Part shown: positions 6,885-15,843 of the stretch, piece after piece
Position numbering within the stretch: position 1 is the first letter of the stretch
How the letters are laid out: every line of letters starts with the position of its first letter
NCBI GenBank assembly: GCA_021295775.1
Contig: JAGWBS010000039.1
Coordinates: 7,461-63,760 of the forward strand
DNA length: 56,300 nt
Direction of reading: 5' to 3'
Origin: Pseudomonadota bacterium
GTDB taxonomy: Bacteria; Myxococcota_A; UBA9160; SZUA-336
Made by a program: the position numbers and the translations under genes
The notes under the pieces: model-generated
What the model was told of the DNA's origin: nothing
The model's database searches: none
What the model saw: only the letters and a program-made list of their open reading frames with translations

Positions 6885-9248
6885 CTACATCCCCGGGGGG
6901 CGCGTGCCGATCACTTCGTCGGCCTCGAGCCGGTCGATCTCCGCCTCGCTCAGGCCGACCACGTCGCGCAGGATCTCGCGGTTGTGCTGGCCGACGGTCG
7001 GGGCGGGAGTTCGGATCCAGCGCTCCAGGCTGGCGAAGCGGAACGGACAGCCCGGCACGAGCTGCGTACCGGCCACGGGGAAGTCGATGCTCTCGTAGAA
7101 GCCCCGCGCGCGGTGCTGCGGGTGCTCGCTGGCGATGCGGCCGTCGAACACGGCGGCCGCCGGCACGCCGTGGGCGATCAGGCGCTCCACCGCCTCGTCG
7201 AGGTCGCGCTCCGCCACCCAGGCGGACAGCTGCTCGTCCAGAGCGTCGTGCGCCTCCCGCCGGCCCGCGAGCGTGTCCAGAGCGGGATCGTCGGCCCAGT
7301 CGGGCCGGTCCAGGGCCTGCTTGAGGCCCTCCCACTGCGCCTCGGTCTCGACCGCCAGGGTCAGCCAGCGCTCTTCCCCCCGGCAGGCGAACAGCCCCTG
7401 GGGAGCCGCGTAGGGGGCGCGATTGCCCTCGCGCTGCATCACCTCGCCGTAGGCGCTGTACTCGACCAGCTGCTCGGCCGCCGCGTTGAGCGCGCCTTCG
7501 ACCATCGTGCACTCCAGGAAGTGCCCCTGGCCGCTGGCCTGGCGGTCGAACAGGGCGACCATCACGGCCAGTGCCGCGTGCATGCCGGCGTTCGGATCGC
7601 AGGGACCGCGCTGGATGCGCGGCTGGTCGTAGGTGTGGCCGGTCAGCCAGGCTAGACCCGTCATCTGCTCCATCGTCTGGGCGAAGCCGACGTTGTCGCG
7701 CCACGGTCCGTCGAGGCCGAAGGCGGGCATGCGTGCGTAGATCAGTTCGGGGTTCAGCTCGCGCAGCGCCTCGCGCGTCAGGCCGAAGCCGTCGAAGACG
7801 CGCGGCGAGAAGTTTTCGACCACCACGTCGCACTCGCGGATCAGGCGCTTGACGCACTCCAGGCCCTGGGGATCGGCCAGGTTGAGCGTCAGGTTGCGTT
7901 TGTTGGTGTTGGCGCCCATGTACAGGCCGCTGCGCTCCCACCAGTCGCCCCCTTTGGCGGCGAACATCCCTCCGAGCATGCGCCCGCCGTCCAGACGCTG
8001 GATCGCCTCCAGGTGGATCACGTCGGCTCCCAGCATGGCGAGCATCTGGGTCGAGGTGGGTCCCGCCCACCAAGCCGTCGCGTCGAGCACGCGCAGCCCC
8101 TCGAGCGGCAGCTTGGCCGGGTCGTCCGGGTGGCTGGGCCGCGGGGGCGTCCGCGGCTCGATCGCTCCGCCGTGCTCGCCCAGCCGCGGAGCCGGGCCCG
8201 GCTCGCGCACCCGCCCGTCGTCGATGCGGTACGGCGGTCGCGGCTGCAGGAAGCCGCCGCCGGGATTGGGTTCGAACACTCCGCGCTCCTCGAAGTGCGG
8301 GTGGCGCAGAGCGCCCGCGCTGTCGTTGACGGGCGCCACCGGAATGCGCAGCAGCGAGGCGTTGCGGACGATCTCGTCGGTGGGGTGCTGGGTGGTGAAG
8401 GCGCGGACGATCTTGTTCCACTCGTCACGCCGGCGCCAGCGGCCGCCCACGTGGGCGAAGTCGGGTTCCTCCTGGAGGTCGGGGCGGCCGATCAGCACCA
8501 GGAAGCTGTTGTACTGCTCGCGCGAGTTGGTGTTGAAGCCCACCCAGCCGTCCAGCGTCGGCTCCACGGAGGGGATCTCGACCGTGCGGGCGTTCGGGTT
8601 GCGCTGGGGCGAGCCCTGCAGCCGGTACATCAGGTCGCCGTAGCTGCTCGAAGCGATCGTGATCAGCTCCAGCAGCGAGAAGTCGATGTGCTCGCCCCGG
8701 CCCGTGCGTCGCGCCCGCCACAGCGCCGCCAGCGACGCCACGGCGGAGAACACCCCGCCGACCCAGTAGAGCGTGCGCCCGCCGATCATCACCGGCGGAT
8801 GCTCCGGCAGGCCGCGGGCCGCGATGCAGCCCGACTCCGCCTGGATGGTGATGTCGCTGGCCGGCCGGCCGGTGTAGGGTCCGCCGCGGCCGTAGGGCGT
8901 GATCGACAGCCGCACCAGGCGGGGGAAGCGCTCGCCCAGATCCAGCCCATCCAGTTCGCCGCCTTCGAACGATTCGATCAGCAGGTCCGAGCTCCCGATC
9001 AGCTCCAGCACCTCGGGATCCTCGGCCCGGCCCACGATCGAGCGCTTCGATCCGTGCAGGAACTGGAACAGCGCCCCGTCCTCGTCGCCCAGCTCGGCGC
9101 CGGTCGCCGACCAGCGGCGCAGCGGGTCGCCCTCGGGGGGTTCGACCTTGATCACCTCCGCGCCGGCGTCGGCCAGAAGCTTGCCGGCGTAGGCGCCGGC
9201 GATCCCCTGCGACAGGTCGATCACGCGCAGGTCGCGCAGGCCGTGCAT
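6885..9248 (-). CDS. Tandem CaiB/BaiF CoA-transferase (two fused domains)
   Basis: A 787-residue protein made of two complete class III CoA-transferase domains in one chain. The ATG at 9248 has GGAGGAG just upstream. Domain 1 begins LRDLRVIDLSQGIAGAYAGK and domain 2 begins at about residue 400 with LEGLRVLDATAWWAGPTST. The active-site loop of domain 2 reads RGPCDPNAGMH and keeps the catalytic Asp. The corresponding loop of domain 1 reads MIGGRTLYWVGG and seems to have Tyr at that position. Single-domain family members are about 400 residues and work as interlocked dimers, so this chain may fold as a pseudo-dimer with one active site. It lies 18 bp from the next CoA-transferase. Confidence 0.92.
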   Translation of the reverse strand: MHGLRDLRVIDLSQGIAGAYAGKLLADAGAEVIKVEPPEGDPLRRWSATGAELGDEDGALFQFLHGSKRSIVGRAEDPEVLELIGSSDLLIESFEGGELDGLDLGERFPRLVRLSITPYGRGGPYTGRPASDITIQAESGCIAARGLPEHPPVMIGGRTLYWVGGVFSAVASLAALWRARRTGRGEHIDFSLLELITIASSSYGDLMYRLQGSPQRNPNARTVEIPSVEPTLDGWVGFNTNSREQYNSFLVLIGRPDLQEEPDFAHVGGRWRRRDEWNKIVRAFTTQHPTDEIVRNASLLRIPVAPVNDSAGALRHPHFEERGVFEPNPGGGFLQPRPPYRIDDGRVREPGPAPRLGEHGGAIEPRTPPRPSHPDDPAKLPLEGLRVLDATAWWAGPTSTQMLAMLGADVIHLEAIQRLDGGRMLGGMFAAKGGDWWERSGLYMGANTNKRNLTLNLADPQGLECVKRLIRECDVVVENFSPRVFDGFGLTREALRELNPELIYARMPAFGLDGPWRDNVGFAQTMEQMTGLAWLTGHTYDQPRIQRGPCDPNAGMHAALAVMVALFDRQASGQGHFLECTMVEGALNAAAEQLVEYSAYGEVMQREGNRAPYAAPQGLFACRGEERWLTLAVETEAQWEGLKQALDRPDWADDPALDTLAGRREAHDALDEQLSAWVAERDLDEAVERLIAHGVPAAAVFDGRIASEHPQHRARGFYESIDFPVAGTQLVPGCPFRFASLERWIRTPAPTVGQHNREILRDVVGLSEAEIDRLEADEVIGTRPPGM

Positions 9249-9271
9249 GCCGTCTCCTCCCCGCCGCGGGG

Positions 9272-10582
9272 TCAAAGATTCTCGGTGTGCAGGTCGACCA
9301 GGTGCCCGAAGCGCCGGATCGCCTCTTCGCGCCGCGTCGGGATGTGTTCGCTCGGCCAGCCCTCGACGGCCTCGTAGTCGCGCAGCACGTTCTTGGCGAT
9401 GGTCACCTTGTGCACCTCGTCGGCGCCGTCGGCGATGCGCAGCGCCCGGCACTGCCGGTACATCCCCTCGAGCGGCAGGTCGGTGGTGTAGCCCAGCGCG
9501 CCGTGCACCTGAATGGAGCGGTCGATCACGTTGTACGCCACCTTCGCGCCGTAGTACTTGATCATCGCGATCTCTTTGCGCGAGTTGGCCGCGCCGGTCG
9601 AGTCCATGGTCCAGGCGGCCTTGAGCGTCAGCAGCCGGGCGGTCTCGATGTCGATCGCCGACTCGGCGATGAAGTCCTGGACCATCTGGTGGTCGCGCAG
9701 CGTGCGGCCGTGCGACTCGCGCGACAGCGCGCGCTCGCACAGCATGTCGAAGGCGCGCTTGGCCTGGCCCAGAAGACGCATGGCGTGGTGGATGCGCCCG
9801 CCTCCCAGGCGCTTCTGCGCCAGCAGGAAGCCCTCGCCGGGCTGCCCGATCATGTGGTCGAGCGGCACGCGGCAGTCCTCGAACAGGATCTCCGCGTGGC
9901 CCCCGCCGCGCCCCTCGCGCTTGTAGGCCGAAGGGTAGGGGTGCGACATCGTGCCCACGTTGCGCACGATCTTCATGCCGGGGGTGGGGTTCTCGACCAC
10001 GATCATGGCGGCGCGGCGGTGCGGGGCCGCGTCGGGATCGGTCACGACCATCACGATCAGGAAGTCGGCGGTCGAGGCGTTGGAGGCGAACCACTTGTGG
10101 CCGTTGATCACCCAGTCGTCGCCGTCGCGCACGGCCCGGGTCTGGATCAGGGTCGGGTCCGAGCCGGCGACGTGCGGCTCGGTCATCGAAAAGCAGCTCC
10201 GCAGCTTGCCGTCGAGCAGCGGCCACATCCAGCGGTCCTTCTGCTCCTCGGTCGCGCCCACCGCCAGCAGCTCGCTGTTGCCCGAGTCGGGCGCCTGGTT
10301 GCCGAAGACCTCGGGGGCGATGGAGTAGCGCCCCAGGATTTCGTGCATCAGCGCGAGCTTGAGCTGGCCGAGTCCCTGACCGCCCAGCTCGGGGTCGAGG
10401 TGCGCCGCCCACAGCTTGCGGCGCTTGACCTCTTCTTTCAGCGGGGCGGTCAGCTGGTCGAGCTGCGGCTTGCCGAGCTCTTCCTGGATCACGTCGATCG
10501 GGCGGATCTCGTTTTCGACGAAGTCCCAGATCCAGTCCAGCGTCTCCTGGAACTCGGGATCGTTCGAAAAATCCCAGGCCAT
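9272..10582 (-). CDS. Acyl-CoA dehydrogenase
   Basis: A 436-residue FAD-dependent acyl-CoA dehydrogenase that introduces a 2,3 double bond into an acyl-CoA. Visible features are the N-terminal helical domain, the middle-domain FAD/substrate signature CFSMTEPHVAGSD with WVINGHKWFASNA, and the C-terminal signature QVHGALGYTTDLPLEGMYRQCRALRIADGADEVHK. The length and the RIADGADEVH ending resemble the ACAD10/11-like branch. It lies between an SRPBCC gene (13 bp) and the tandem CoA-transferase (23 bp) on the - strand, forming one transcription unit. The chain-length or ring specificity cannot be read. Confidence 0.95.
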   Translation of the reverse strand: MAWDFSNDPEFQETLDWIWDFVENEIRPIDVIQEELGKPQLDQLTAPLKEEVKRRKLWAAHLDPELGGQGLGQLKLALMHEILGRYSIAPEVFGNQAPDSGNSELLAVGATEEQKDRWMWPLLDGKLRSCFSMTEPHVAGSDPTLIQTRAVRDGDDWVINGHKWFASNASTADFLIVMVVTDPDAAPHRRAAMIVVENPTPGMKIVRNVGTMSHPYPSAYKREGRGGGHAEILFEDCRVPLDHMIGQPGEGFLLAQKRLGGGRIHHAMRLLGQAKRAFDMLCERALSRESHGRTLRDHQMVQDFIAESAIDIETARLLTLKAAWTMDSTGAANSRKEIAMIKYYGAKVAYNVIDRSIQVHGALGYTTDLPLEGMYRQCRALRIADGADEVHKVTIAKNVLRDYEAVEGWPSEHIPTRREEAIRRFGHLVDLHTENL

Positions 10583-10595
10583 GGGATTTACCGGC

Positions 10596-11009
10596 TCAGC
10601 CCAGGTGGTCGCGAAGCCAGCCGACCATCATCTGGTACATGCCCTCGATCTGGCCCACGACCTCGGCCTCGGTCGCGCCCTGCGGCTCGCACTCGCAGCT
10701 CCACTCCAGCTCGCAGCTGTCGGCGCCGCCGGGGGTGACCGTCATGGTCGCCCGGTAGCCCGTGACGGGAAACGGAATGTTCTCGGGGATGATGTAGGTC
10801 AGCGTGCGCTTTCCGGGATCGATGCTGATCAGCTCCTCGCGGATGCGGTCGCCCTCGGGCGGACCCATCAGCCGGACCATTCCCGGCCCCTGGCCCTGGA
10901 TCTCGGCGTTCGCCCCCGGAAACCAGCTGGTGTTTCCGAAGTCGCCCACGATCTCCCAGACGCGCTCGGCCGAATAGTCGAGCTTTTCCTTGACGCACGG
11001 CGTGGCCAT
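10596..11009 (-). CDS. SRPBCC (START-like) domain protein
   Basis: A 137-residue single-domain protein of the SRPBCC/polyketide-cyclase-like superfamily, recognised by the start EKLDYSAERVWEIVGDFGNTSWFPG, the pattern of alternating strands and the long C-terminal helix EAEVVGQIEGMYQMMVGWLRDHLG. These proteins bind hydrophobic ligands in a deep cavity and some are cyclases or hydrolases. It is the first gene of the - strand run that continues into the acyl-CoA dehydrogenase and CoA-transferases, so it may bind or modify the same substrate. There is no signal peptide. Confidence 0.85.
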   Translation of the reverse strand: MATPCVKEKLDYSAERVWEIVGDFGNTSWFPGANAEIQGQGPGMVRLMGPPEGDRIREELISIDPGKRTLTYIIPENIPFPVTGYRATMTVTPGGADSCELEWSCECEPQGATEAEVVGQIEGMYQMMVGWLRDHLG

Positions 11010-11060
11010 TGGCTTCTCCCCCGATGGTTGGAGCCCGAGACTTTATCAGAGTCTTCTGGT

Positions 11061-11951
11061 TCAGGACCCCAGTGCGCTCAGCGCCGCCACGCGCTGCTCG
11101 ATCGTGGGGTGGGTGGCGAACAGACGGCCCAGGCGGCTGGGGGTGCTGTTGTTGATGCCGAAGGCGCTGATCTGCTCGGGCAGCGGATCGGCCGCGGCCA
11201 CGCCGCGCTCGAGGCTCCGGAGGGCCGAAATCATCTTTCCGGCTCCGACCAGCCGCGCGGCCCCGGCGTCGGCGCGGTACTCCCGCCGGCGCGAGAAGGC
11301 CATCACGACCGTGCTCGCCAGGATCCCGAAGACGATCTGGGAGACGATCACGGCCACGAAGTAGCCCATTCCGTAGCCGCGCTCGTTGCGCAGCACCACC
11401 CGGTCGACGAAGTGGCCGAACACCCGCGACAGGAAGATCACGAAGGCGTTGACCACGCCCTGAATCAGCGCCAGCGTGACCATGTCGCCGTTGCCGACGT
11501 GGCTGACTTCGTGCGCCAGCACGGCGTCCACTTCGTCGCGGTCCATGCTCCGCAGCAGCCCGGTGCTCACCGCGACCAGGGCGTTGTTCCGGCGCGCCCC
11601 GGTGGCGAAGGCGTTGGGTTCCGGAGAGTCGTAGACGGCCACCTCGGGCATGCCGATTCCCGCCGCCTGGGCGTGCTGCCCGACCCGCTGGAGCAGCCAG
11701 TTCTCTTCGTCGCCGCGCGGCGAGTCGATCACCCGCGCGCCCATCATCCGCTTGGCGATGAACTTGGACAGCGCCAGCGAGACGAACGAACCGGCCATTC
11801 CCCACACCAGCGAGATCACCATCAGGGAGCCCAGGTTCAGGTCCACCCCATTCGCGGCCAGGACTCCTTCCACGCCCAGCAGGCTCATGACGGTGAAGGC
11901 GACCACCAGAATGGCGATGTTGGTGCCCAGGAAAAGCAGGATTCGTGTCAT
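11061..11951 (-). CDS. htpX: Membrane zinc metalloprotease HtpX
   Basis: A 296-residue M48 peptidase that degrades damaged membrane proteins. The ATG at 11951 has GGAGGA upstream and opens directly into the first membrane segment, ILLFLGTNIAILVVAFTVMSL. A second hydrophobic segment follows (LMVISLVWGMAGSFVSLAL). The zinc motif HEVSH is near residue 138, and two more membrane segments flank it (VNAFVIFLSRVFG and YFVAVIVSQIVFGILAST). The third metal ligand lies in RREYRADAGAARLVG. Its 5' leader holds two mutually exclusive GC hairpins (12003-12038). It is divergent from a TerB-like gene. Confidence 0.96.
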   Translation of the reverse strand: MTRILLFLGTNIAILVVAFTVMSLLGVEGVLAANGVDLNLGSLMVISLVWGMAGSFVSLALSKFIAKRMMGARVIDSPRGDEENWLLQRVGQHAQAAGIGMPEVAVYDSPEPNAFATGARRNNALVAVSTGLLRSMDRDEVDAVLAHEVSHVGNGDMVTLALIQGVVNAFVIFLSRVFGHFVDRVVLRNERGYGMGYFVAVIVSQIVFGILASTVVMAFSRRREYRADAGAARLVGAGKMISALRSLERGVAAADPLPEQISAFGINNSTPSRLGRLFATHPTIEQRVAALSALGS

Positions 11952-12002
11952 CGGGACGGGGACTCCTCCGGTCGGTGTCCCGAGAGAATGCGAACCGTCC
12001 GG

Positions 12003-12038
12003 GGGGCGGTCAACCCGCCCCGCGCGAGCACGCGGGGC
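12003..12038. promoter_or_regulatory. Two overlapping hairpins between htpX and terB-like gene
   Basis: GGGGCGG/CCGCCCC (12003-12021, 7 bp, 5-base loop) and GCCCCGCG/CGCGGGGC (12017-12038, 8 bp, 6-base loop) share bases 12017-12021, so only one can form at a time. The site lies 52 bases before the htpX start, in its probable leader. There is no U-run on either strand, so a simple terminator is unlikely. In such GC-rich DNA the pair could be chance. Confidence 0.35.
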
Positions 12039-12174
12039 GATAAACGGAAGCTCCTGGGGAATCTGTCCAAAGCCGCGCATGGAGTCGCCGGCGCGGGACT
12101 GCTAGGGTCACTCACCCGGCGCCTGGGCGGGGCCGGCCGCCGAGGGAATCCGGCCTCCGGAGGTGCGAGCGAAA

Positions 12175-12732
12175 ATGAGCAACGAGGTCCTCTCCGACCG
12201 CCGCAAGGCTCTGGAGGAGCAGTTCTTTCAAAAGCAGGACGAGGCACTGCGCGAGCGCCTGCGGAGCGAGCGCGAGGGCGCGGAGCGCAAGCAGGCGCTG
12301 GCCTCGGCCTCGGGCATCCACGACGACGCCGTGCTGGAGGCGATCGTCGCCTCGGACATCGGTCCGGACACCCTGGCCGCGCTCGGGGTCGTCCCGCTGG
12401 TGGCGGTCGCCTGGGCCGACGGGAGGGTGGAACGCCGCGAGCGGGAGGCGGTGCTTCGCGCCGCGGCCGAGGCCGGCCTGGACCCGGAAGACCCTTCCTA
12501 CGCGCTGCTGGAGAGCTGGCTGGAACAGCGCCCGGACGCGGAACTTCTGGACGCCTGGCGCGACTACGCGGCGGCGCTGCCCGCGGACGTGCGCGCCCGG
12601 CTCGCGCCCGATCTGCTGGCCCGCGCCCGGGCGGTGGCGGAGGCCGCGGGCGGCTTCCTGGGAATGGGGAGTAAGATCTCCGGCGAAGAAGAGCGCGTGC
12701 TGGAGAGCCTCTCCCGGTCTCTGGCGGAGTAA
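12175..12732 (+). CDS. TerB-like domain protein
   Basis: A 185-residue protein. The ATG at 12175 was preferred over the upstream in-frame GTG because GGAGG at 12159-12163 precedes it. An N-terminal charged helix (residues 1-35) leads to a TerB-like helical domain with the characteristic VVPLVAVAWADGRVERREREAVLRAA near residue 80, as in tellurite-resistance and DjlA-type proteins, where acidic residues can bind metal. A Gly-rich GGFLGMGSKIS precedes the last helix. It ends 36 bp before an AAA ATPase on the same strand, so the two are probably co-transcribed. The function is unknown; a link to membrane stress is only suggested by the neighbouring htpX. Confidence 0.8.
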   Translation: MSNEVLSDRRKALEEQFFQKQDEALRERLRSEREGAERKQALASASGIHDDAVLEAIVASDIGPDTLAALGVVPLVAVAWADGRVERREREAVLRAAAEAGLDPEDPSYALLESWLEQRPDAELLDAWRDYAAALPADVRARLAPDLLARARAVAEAAGGFLGMGSKISGEEERVLESLSRSLAE

Positions 12733-12768
12733 GGAGCCGCGCGGTTCCGGCGGCCGGAGGGCGACGGA

Positions 12769-13692
12769 GTGGATCGGTCGAACCAGCGCGAGAGGGCGGC
12801 CAATCTCTGGGACCCCTTCGCGCGCAAGTACCCGCAGATCGCCAAGTCGACCGAGTTCGACAAGCATCCGGAGACCGACTTCGAGGACATCGGCGGCCTC
12901 GATGAACCGAAGGACGAGATCCTCACCTACGCCTGCGCGGCGACCGACCCCGAGGTGTACTCGCGCTGGGGGACGGGCAAGCCGTCCGGCCTGCTGCTGA
13001 TCGGACCGGAGAGCTGCGGCAAGACCCTGCTGGTCCAGGCGCTCGCGCGCCACGCGGAGACTCCGTTCGTGCACGTCAACGTGCCGAGGCTCGCGGTGCA
13101 GATCATGCACGCGGGGGGCAAGGTCGGCGAGCTGCTGCAGGGCTGGCGCCAGACCCTGGCCGAGATCGAGCGCGCCACGATCTTCTTCTCCGAACTCGAT
13201 TTCATGCACGACCTGACCGTCGGCGGACCGCGCCCGGAGATTCCCGTCGGACCGATCGCCGACTTCCTGCTCGAGCTGGTGGACGAGACCATCCTGCTGG
13301 ACACCCCGCTGGTCGGAGCCTCCACCGCCCGGCCCGACACGCTTTCGCCGATCTGGTTCGAGCCGGGCCGCTTCGAGCGCGTGGTCTCGGTGCAGCCGGT
13401 CATCCCCGGCGACATCATCGAGGCGCTCCAGATCCACGCCCGCCTGGCCGAGGAGCGGGCCGGCCGCAAGCTCTTCGAGCAGGTCAACTGGGCCCGGGCG
13501 ATCGAGAAGGACCGCTCCTCGGGCATCGGCGACTGGGTCCGCGTGCTGCACGCGGTGCTGCGGCGCAAGGCCCGCGGCGAGGCGGCCGACGAGAAGCCCG
13601 GAGGCGTGACCACCGAGGACGTCCTGGCCGAGGTCGACCGCTTCAAGAAGGCTTCCAAGCGCCTGCACGCGCGCAGCGGCACCTACCTGTAG
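12769..13692 (+). CDS. AAA-type ATPase with altered Walker B
   Basis: A 307-residue AAA ATPase close to the Cdc48/FtsH/proteasomal type. The start is GTG, with GGAGG 8 bp upstream. After FEDIGGLDEPKDEI (about residue 43) comes Walker A GPESCGKT (about residue 81). The Walker B position reads TIFFSELDF, where the usual IDE has Ser in place of Asp while Glu is kept. The arginine-finger region STARPDTLSPIWFEPGRFER matches the FtsH-like NRPD...RPGRFDR. A C-terminal helical lid follows. It has no protease, substrate-binding or membrane domain. It sits between a TerB-like gene and an exported DUF3604 gene. It may be a weak ATPase or a regulatory subunit. Confidence 0.88.
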   Translation: MDRSNQRERAANLWDPFARKYPQIAKSTEFDKHPETDFEDIGGLDEPKDEILTYACAATDPEVYSRWGTGKPSGLLLIGPESCGKTLLVQALARHAETPFVHVNVPRLAVQIMHAGGKVGELLQGWRQTLAEIERATIFFSELDFMHDLTVGGPRPEIPVGPIADFLLELVDETILLDTPLVGASTARPDTLSPIWFEPGRFERVVSVQPVIPGDIIEALQIHARLAEERAGRKLFEQVNWARAIEKDRSSGIGDWVRVLHAVLRRKARGEAADEKPGGVTTEDVLAEVDRFKKASKRLHARSGTYL

Positions 13693-13720
13693 CCGGCGCT
13701 CTCGAGTGGAGGACACGCGG

Positions 13721-15748
13721 GTGAAGCCTTGGATCCTGGTCTGCGCGGCCGCGTGGTCGCTGCTGCATCCGGCCGCGGCGCGAGCGCAACTCCCCTTCGA
13801 GCGCACCGAGGAGCGCGCTGCGTGCGAGCGCTACGAGCCGCTGCGCCGTCCTCTCTTCGGGGACCTGCACGTCCACACCAGCTTCTCGTTCGACTCGTAC
13901 ATCTCCAGCCAGCGCAACGATCCGGACGCGGCCTACCGCTATGCGCGGGGCGAGCCGATCCGACTGCCGGACGCGGACGGGGAGCCGACGGTCGAAGCCC
14001 GCATCCGGCGCCCGCTCGATTTCGCGGCGGTCACGGACCACGCCGAGTACCTGGGCCCGATCGCCGTCTGCACGACGCAACCCCTCCGCCTCGGCTACTG
14101 GTGGCCGCACTGCGTCATGACCCGCTCCCGGAACTACTGGACGCAGCTTTCGGCGGCTCGGTGGTGGACCGTTCTCGGCGGTCATGCGCAGGGCGATCCG
14201 TCGCAGTCGTTCGCCTGCACTCTGTCGGACTGCGGGTCGGCGGGGGCGGAGGCCTGGAAGAAGATCCAGGACGCGGCCGAGGCCGCCTACGACCGAACGC
14301 CCGAGTGCCGCTTCACCAGCTTCGTCGGCTACGAGTACACCGACACTCCGGACTCGAACAACATGCACCGCAACGTGATCTTCCGGAACGAGCGGGTCCC
14401 CGGGATGCCCGTCTCCGTCTACGAGACCGGCTCCGGCAACTTCCCGCGGCTCTGGCGGCTGCTGCGCGAGCTCTGCGTCGAGGCGGGCACCGGCTGCGAC
14501 GTGCTCGCGATCCCGCACAATCCGAACCTGGCCGGCGGGGCGATGTTCCGCGATCCCGAATCGCCGGCCGAGGCGACGGAACGGATCTTCTTCGAGCCCG
14601 TGGTCGAGCTCACCCAACACAAGGGCAGCTCCGAGTGCCGCTACGACCGGCTGGCGGGCCGGGGCCTGTTCACCGAGGACGAGCTCTGCACGCACGAGCA
14701 GGTCGTCGCCGACAACCTGTCGATGCTGGGCTCCGTGCACGGCGAGGTGCGCACCCCGCGGGCGGCGCCGGTTCCCCTCGACCGCTTCGCGCGCCGGAAC
14801 ATGCTCCGCAACGCGCTCAAGGACGGGCTGGCGCTGGGCCAGGCCTCCGGCACCAACCCCTTCCGGATGGGTTTCGTCGGCAGCACCGACAGCCACAGCG
14901 CGACGCCGGGCGCGGCCGAAGAGGACAACTACGTCGGCCACCTCGGCCGCCGCGACGCGGAGTACCGCAACGTCCAGGACCACTTCTTCTCCAACCCGGG
15001 CGGCCACGCCGTGGTCTGGGCCGAGGAGAACTCGCGCGACGCGATTTTCGCCGGGCTGCGCCGCAGGGAGACCTACGCGACCAGCGGCACGCGTCCGGTG
15101 GTGCGCTTCTTCGCCGGCCCCGAACTGGATCCGGGGCTCTGCGGCGCCCCGGACAGGGTGGCGCGGGCCTACGCCGGGGGAACGCCGATGGGCGGAACCC
15201 TGTCCGGAGACGCGGGGGCCGGCCCGCCGCGCTTCCTGGCGAGCGCGCAGAAGGACCCCGGGGTCGCGGGGTTTCCGGGGACCGATCTGCAGCGCGCGCA
15301 GATCGTCAAGGGCTGGGTCGATGCGCAGGGCCGGACGCACGAGCGGGTATTCGAGATCGCCGGCGACGCGGACGGCGCCGCCTGGGTCGATCCGGAGACC
15401 TGCGCTCCGACCGGCCGCGGAGCCGGCACGCTCTGCACGGTCTGGGAGGACCCCGACTTCGACCCGGCACAGCCGGCTTTCTACTATCTGCGGGTGCTGG
15501 AGAACCCGACCTGCCGCTGGAGCACGCTCCACTGCCAGGCCGCGGGGGTGAATCCGTTCTCCGCCGGCTGCGAGGCGCAGGCCGGGGCCGCCACCGCCCG
15601 GGCCCACGAGCGCGGCGCCCAGGGCGACGTCTACGGCAAGTGCTGCCTGCGCGCGGAAGACGAGCCCTTCTATTCCCCGGTGATCCAGGAGCGCGCCTGG
15701 ACGTCGCCGATCTGGTACGAGCCGCCGGCCCCGGGGGAACGGGAATGA
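13721..15748 (+). CDS. Exported DUF3604 protein
   Basis: A 675-residue protein. The GTG at 13721 was chosen because GGAGG lies 8 bp upstream and the product then starts directly with a signal peptide (KPWILVCAAAWSLLHPAAARA, cleavage near residue 22). The mature N-terminus has the PHP-like metal motif GDLHVHTSFSFDS and AAVTDHAEYLG, with further His/Asp motifs such as GSTDSHSATPG, as expected for DUF3604, a PHP-related family of unknown reaction. It is cysteine-rich (for example LHCQ, KCCLR), which fits a disulfide-bonded periplasmic enzyme. It follows the AAA gene by 28 bp. Confidence 0.9.
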   Translation: MKPWILVCAAAWSLLHPAAARAQLPFERTEERAACERYEPLRRPLFGDLHVHTSFSFDSYISSQRNDPDAAYRYARGEPIRLPDADGEPTVEARIRRPLDFAAVTDHAEYLGPIAVCTTQPLRLGYWWPHCVMTRSRNYWTQLSAARWWTVLGGHAQGDPSQSFACTLSDCGSAGAEAWKKIQDAAEAAYDRTPECRFTSFVGYEYTDTPDSNNMHRNVIFRNERVPGMPVSVYETGSGNFPRLWRLLRELCVEAGTGCDVLAIPHNPNLAGGAMFRDPESPAEATERIFFEPVVELTQHKGSSECRYDRLAGRGLFTEDELCTHEQVVADNLSMLGSVHGEVRTPRAAPVPLDRFARRNMLRNALKDGLALGQASGTNPFRMGFVGSTDSHSATPGAAEEDNYVGHLGRRDAEYRNVQDHFFSNPGGHAVVWAEENSRDAIFAGLRRRETYATSGTRPVVRFFAGPELDPGLCGAPDRVARAYAGGTPMGGTLSGDAGAGPPRFLASAQKDPGVAGFPGTDLQRAQIVKGWVDAQGRTHERVFEIAGDADGAAWVDPETCAPTGRGAGTLCTVWEDPDFDPAQPAFYYLRVLENPTCRWSTLHCQAAGVNPFSAGCEAQAGAATARAHERGAQGDVYGKCCLRAEDEPFYSPVIQERAWTSPIWYEPPAPGERE

Positions 15749-15843
15749 GCCGATTGCCGCGCGCGGAAGGCAGGCCCGGGCGGCCCGCCAGCGGCCGCCG
15801 CGGCGCGGCGGTCCGGGACTGAGCGCGCCGGGACGGGGGCTCG

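Noticed and set aside
9249-10412. Upstream extension of the tandem CoA-transferase frame
   Set aside because: It overlaps the acyl-CoA dehydrogenase in another register and is low-complexity; the ATG at 9248 has a strong ribosome site.
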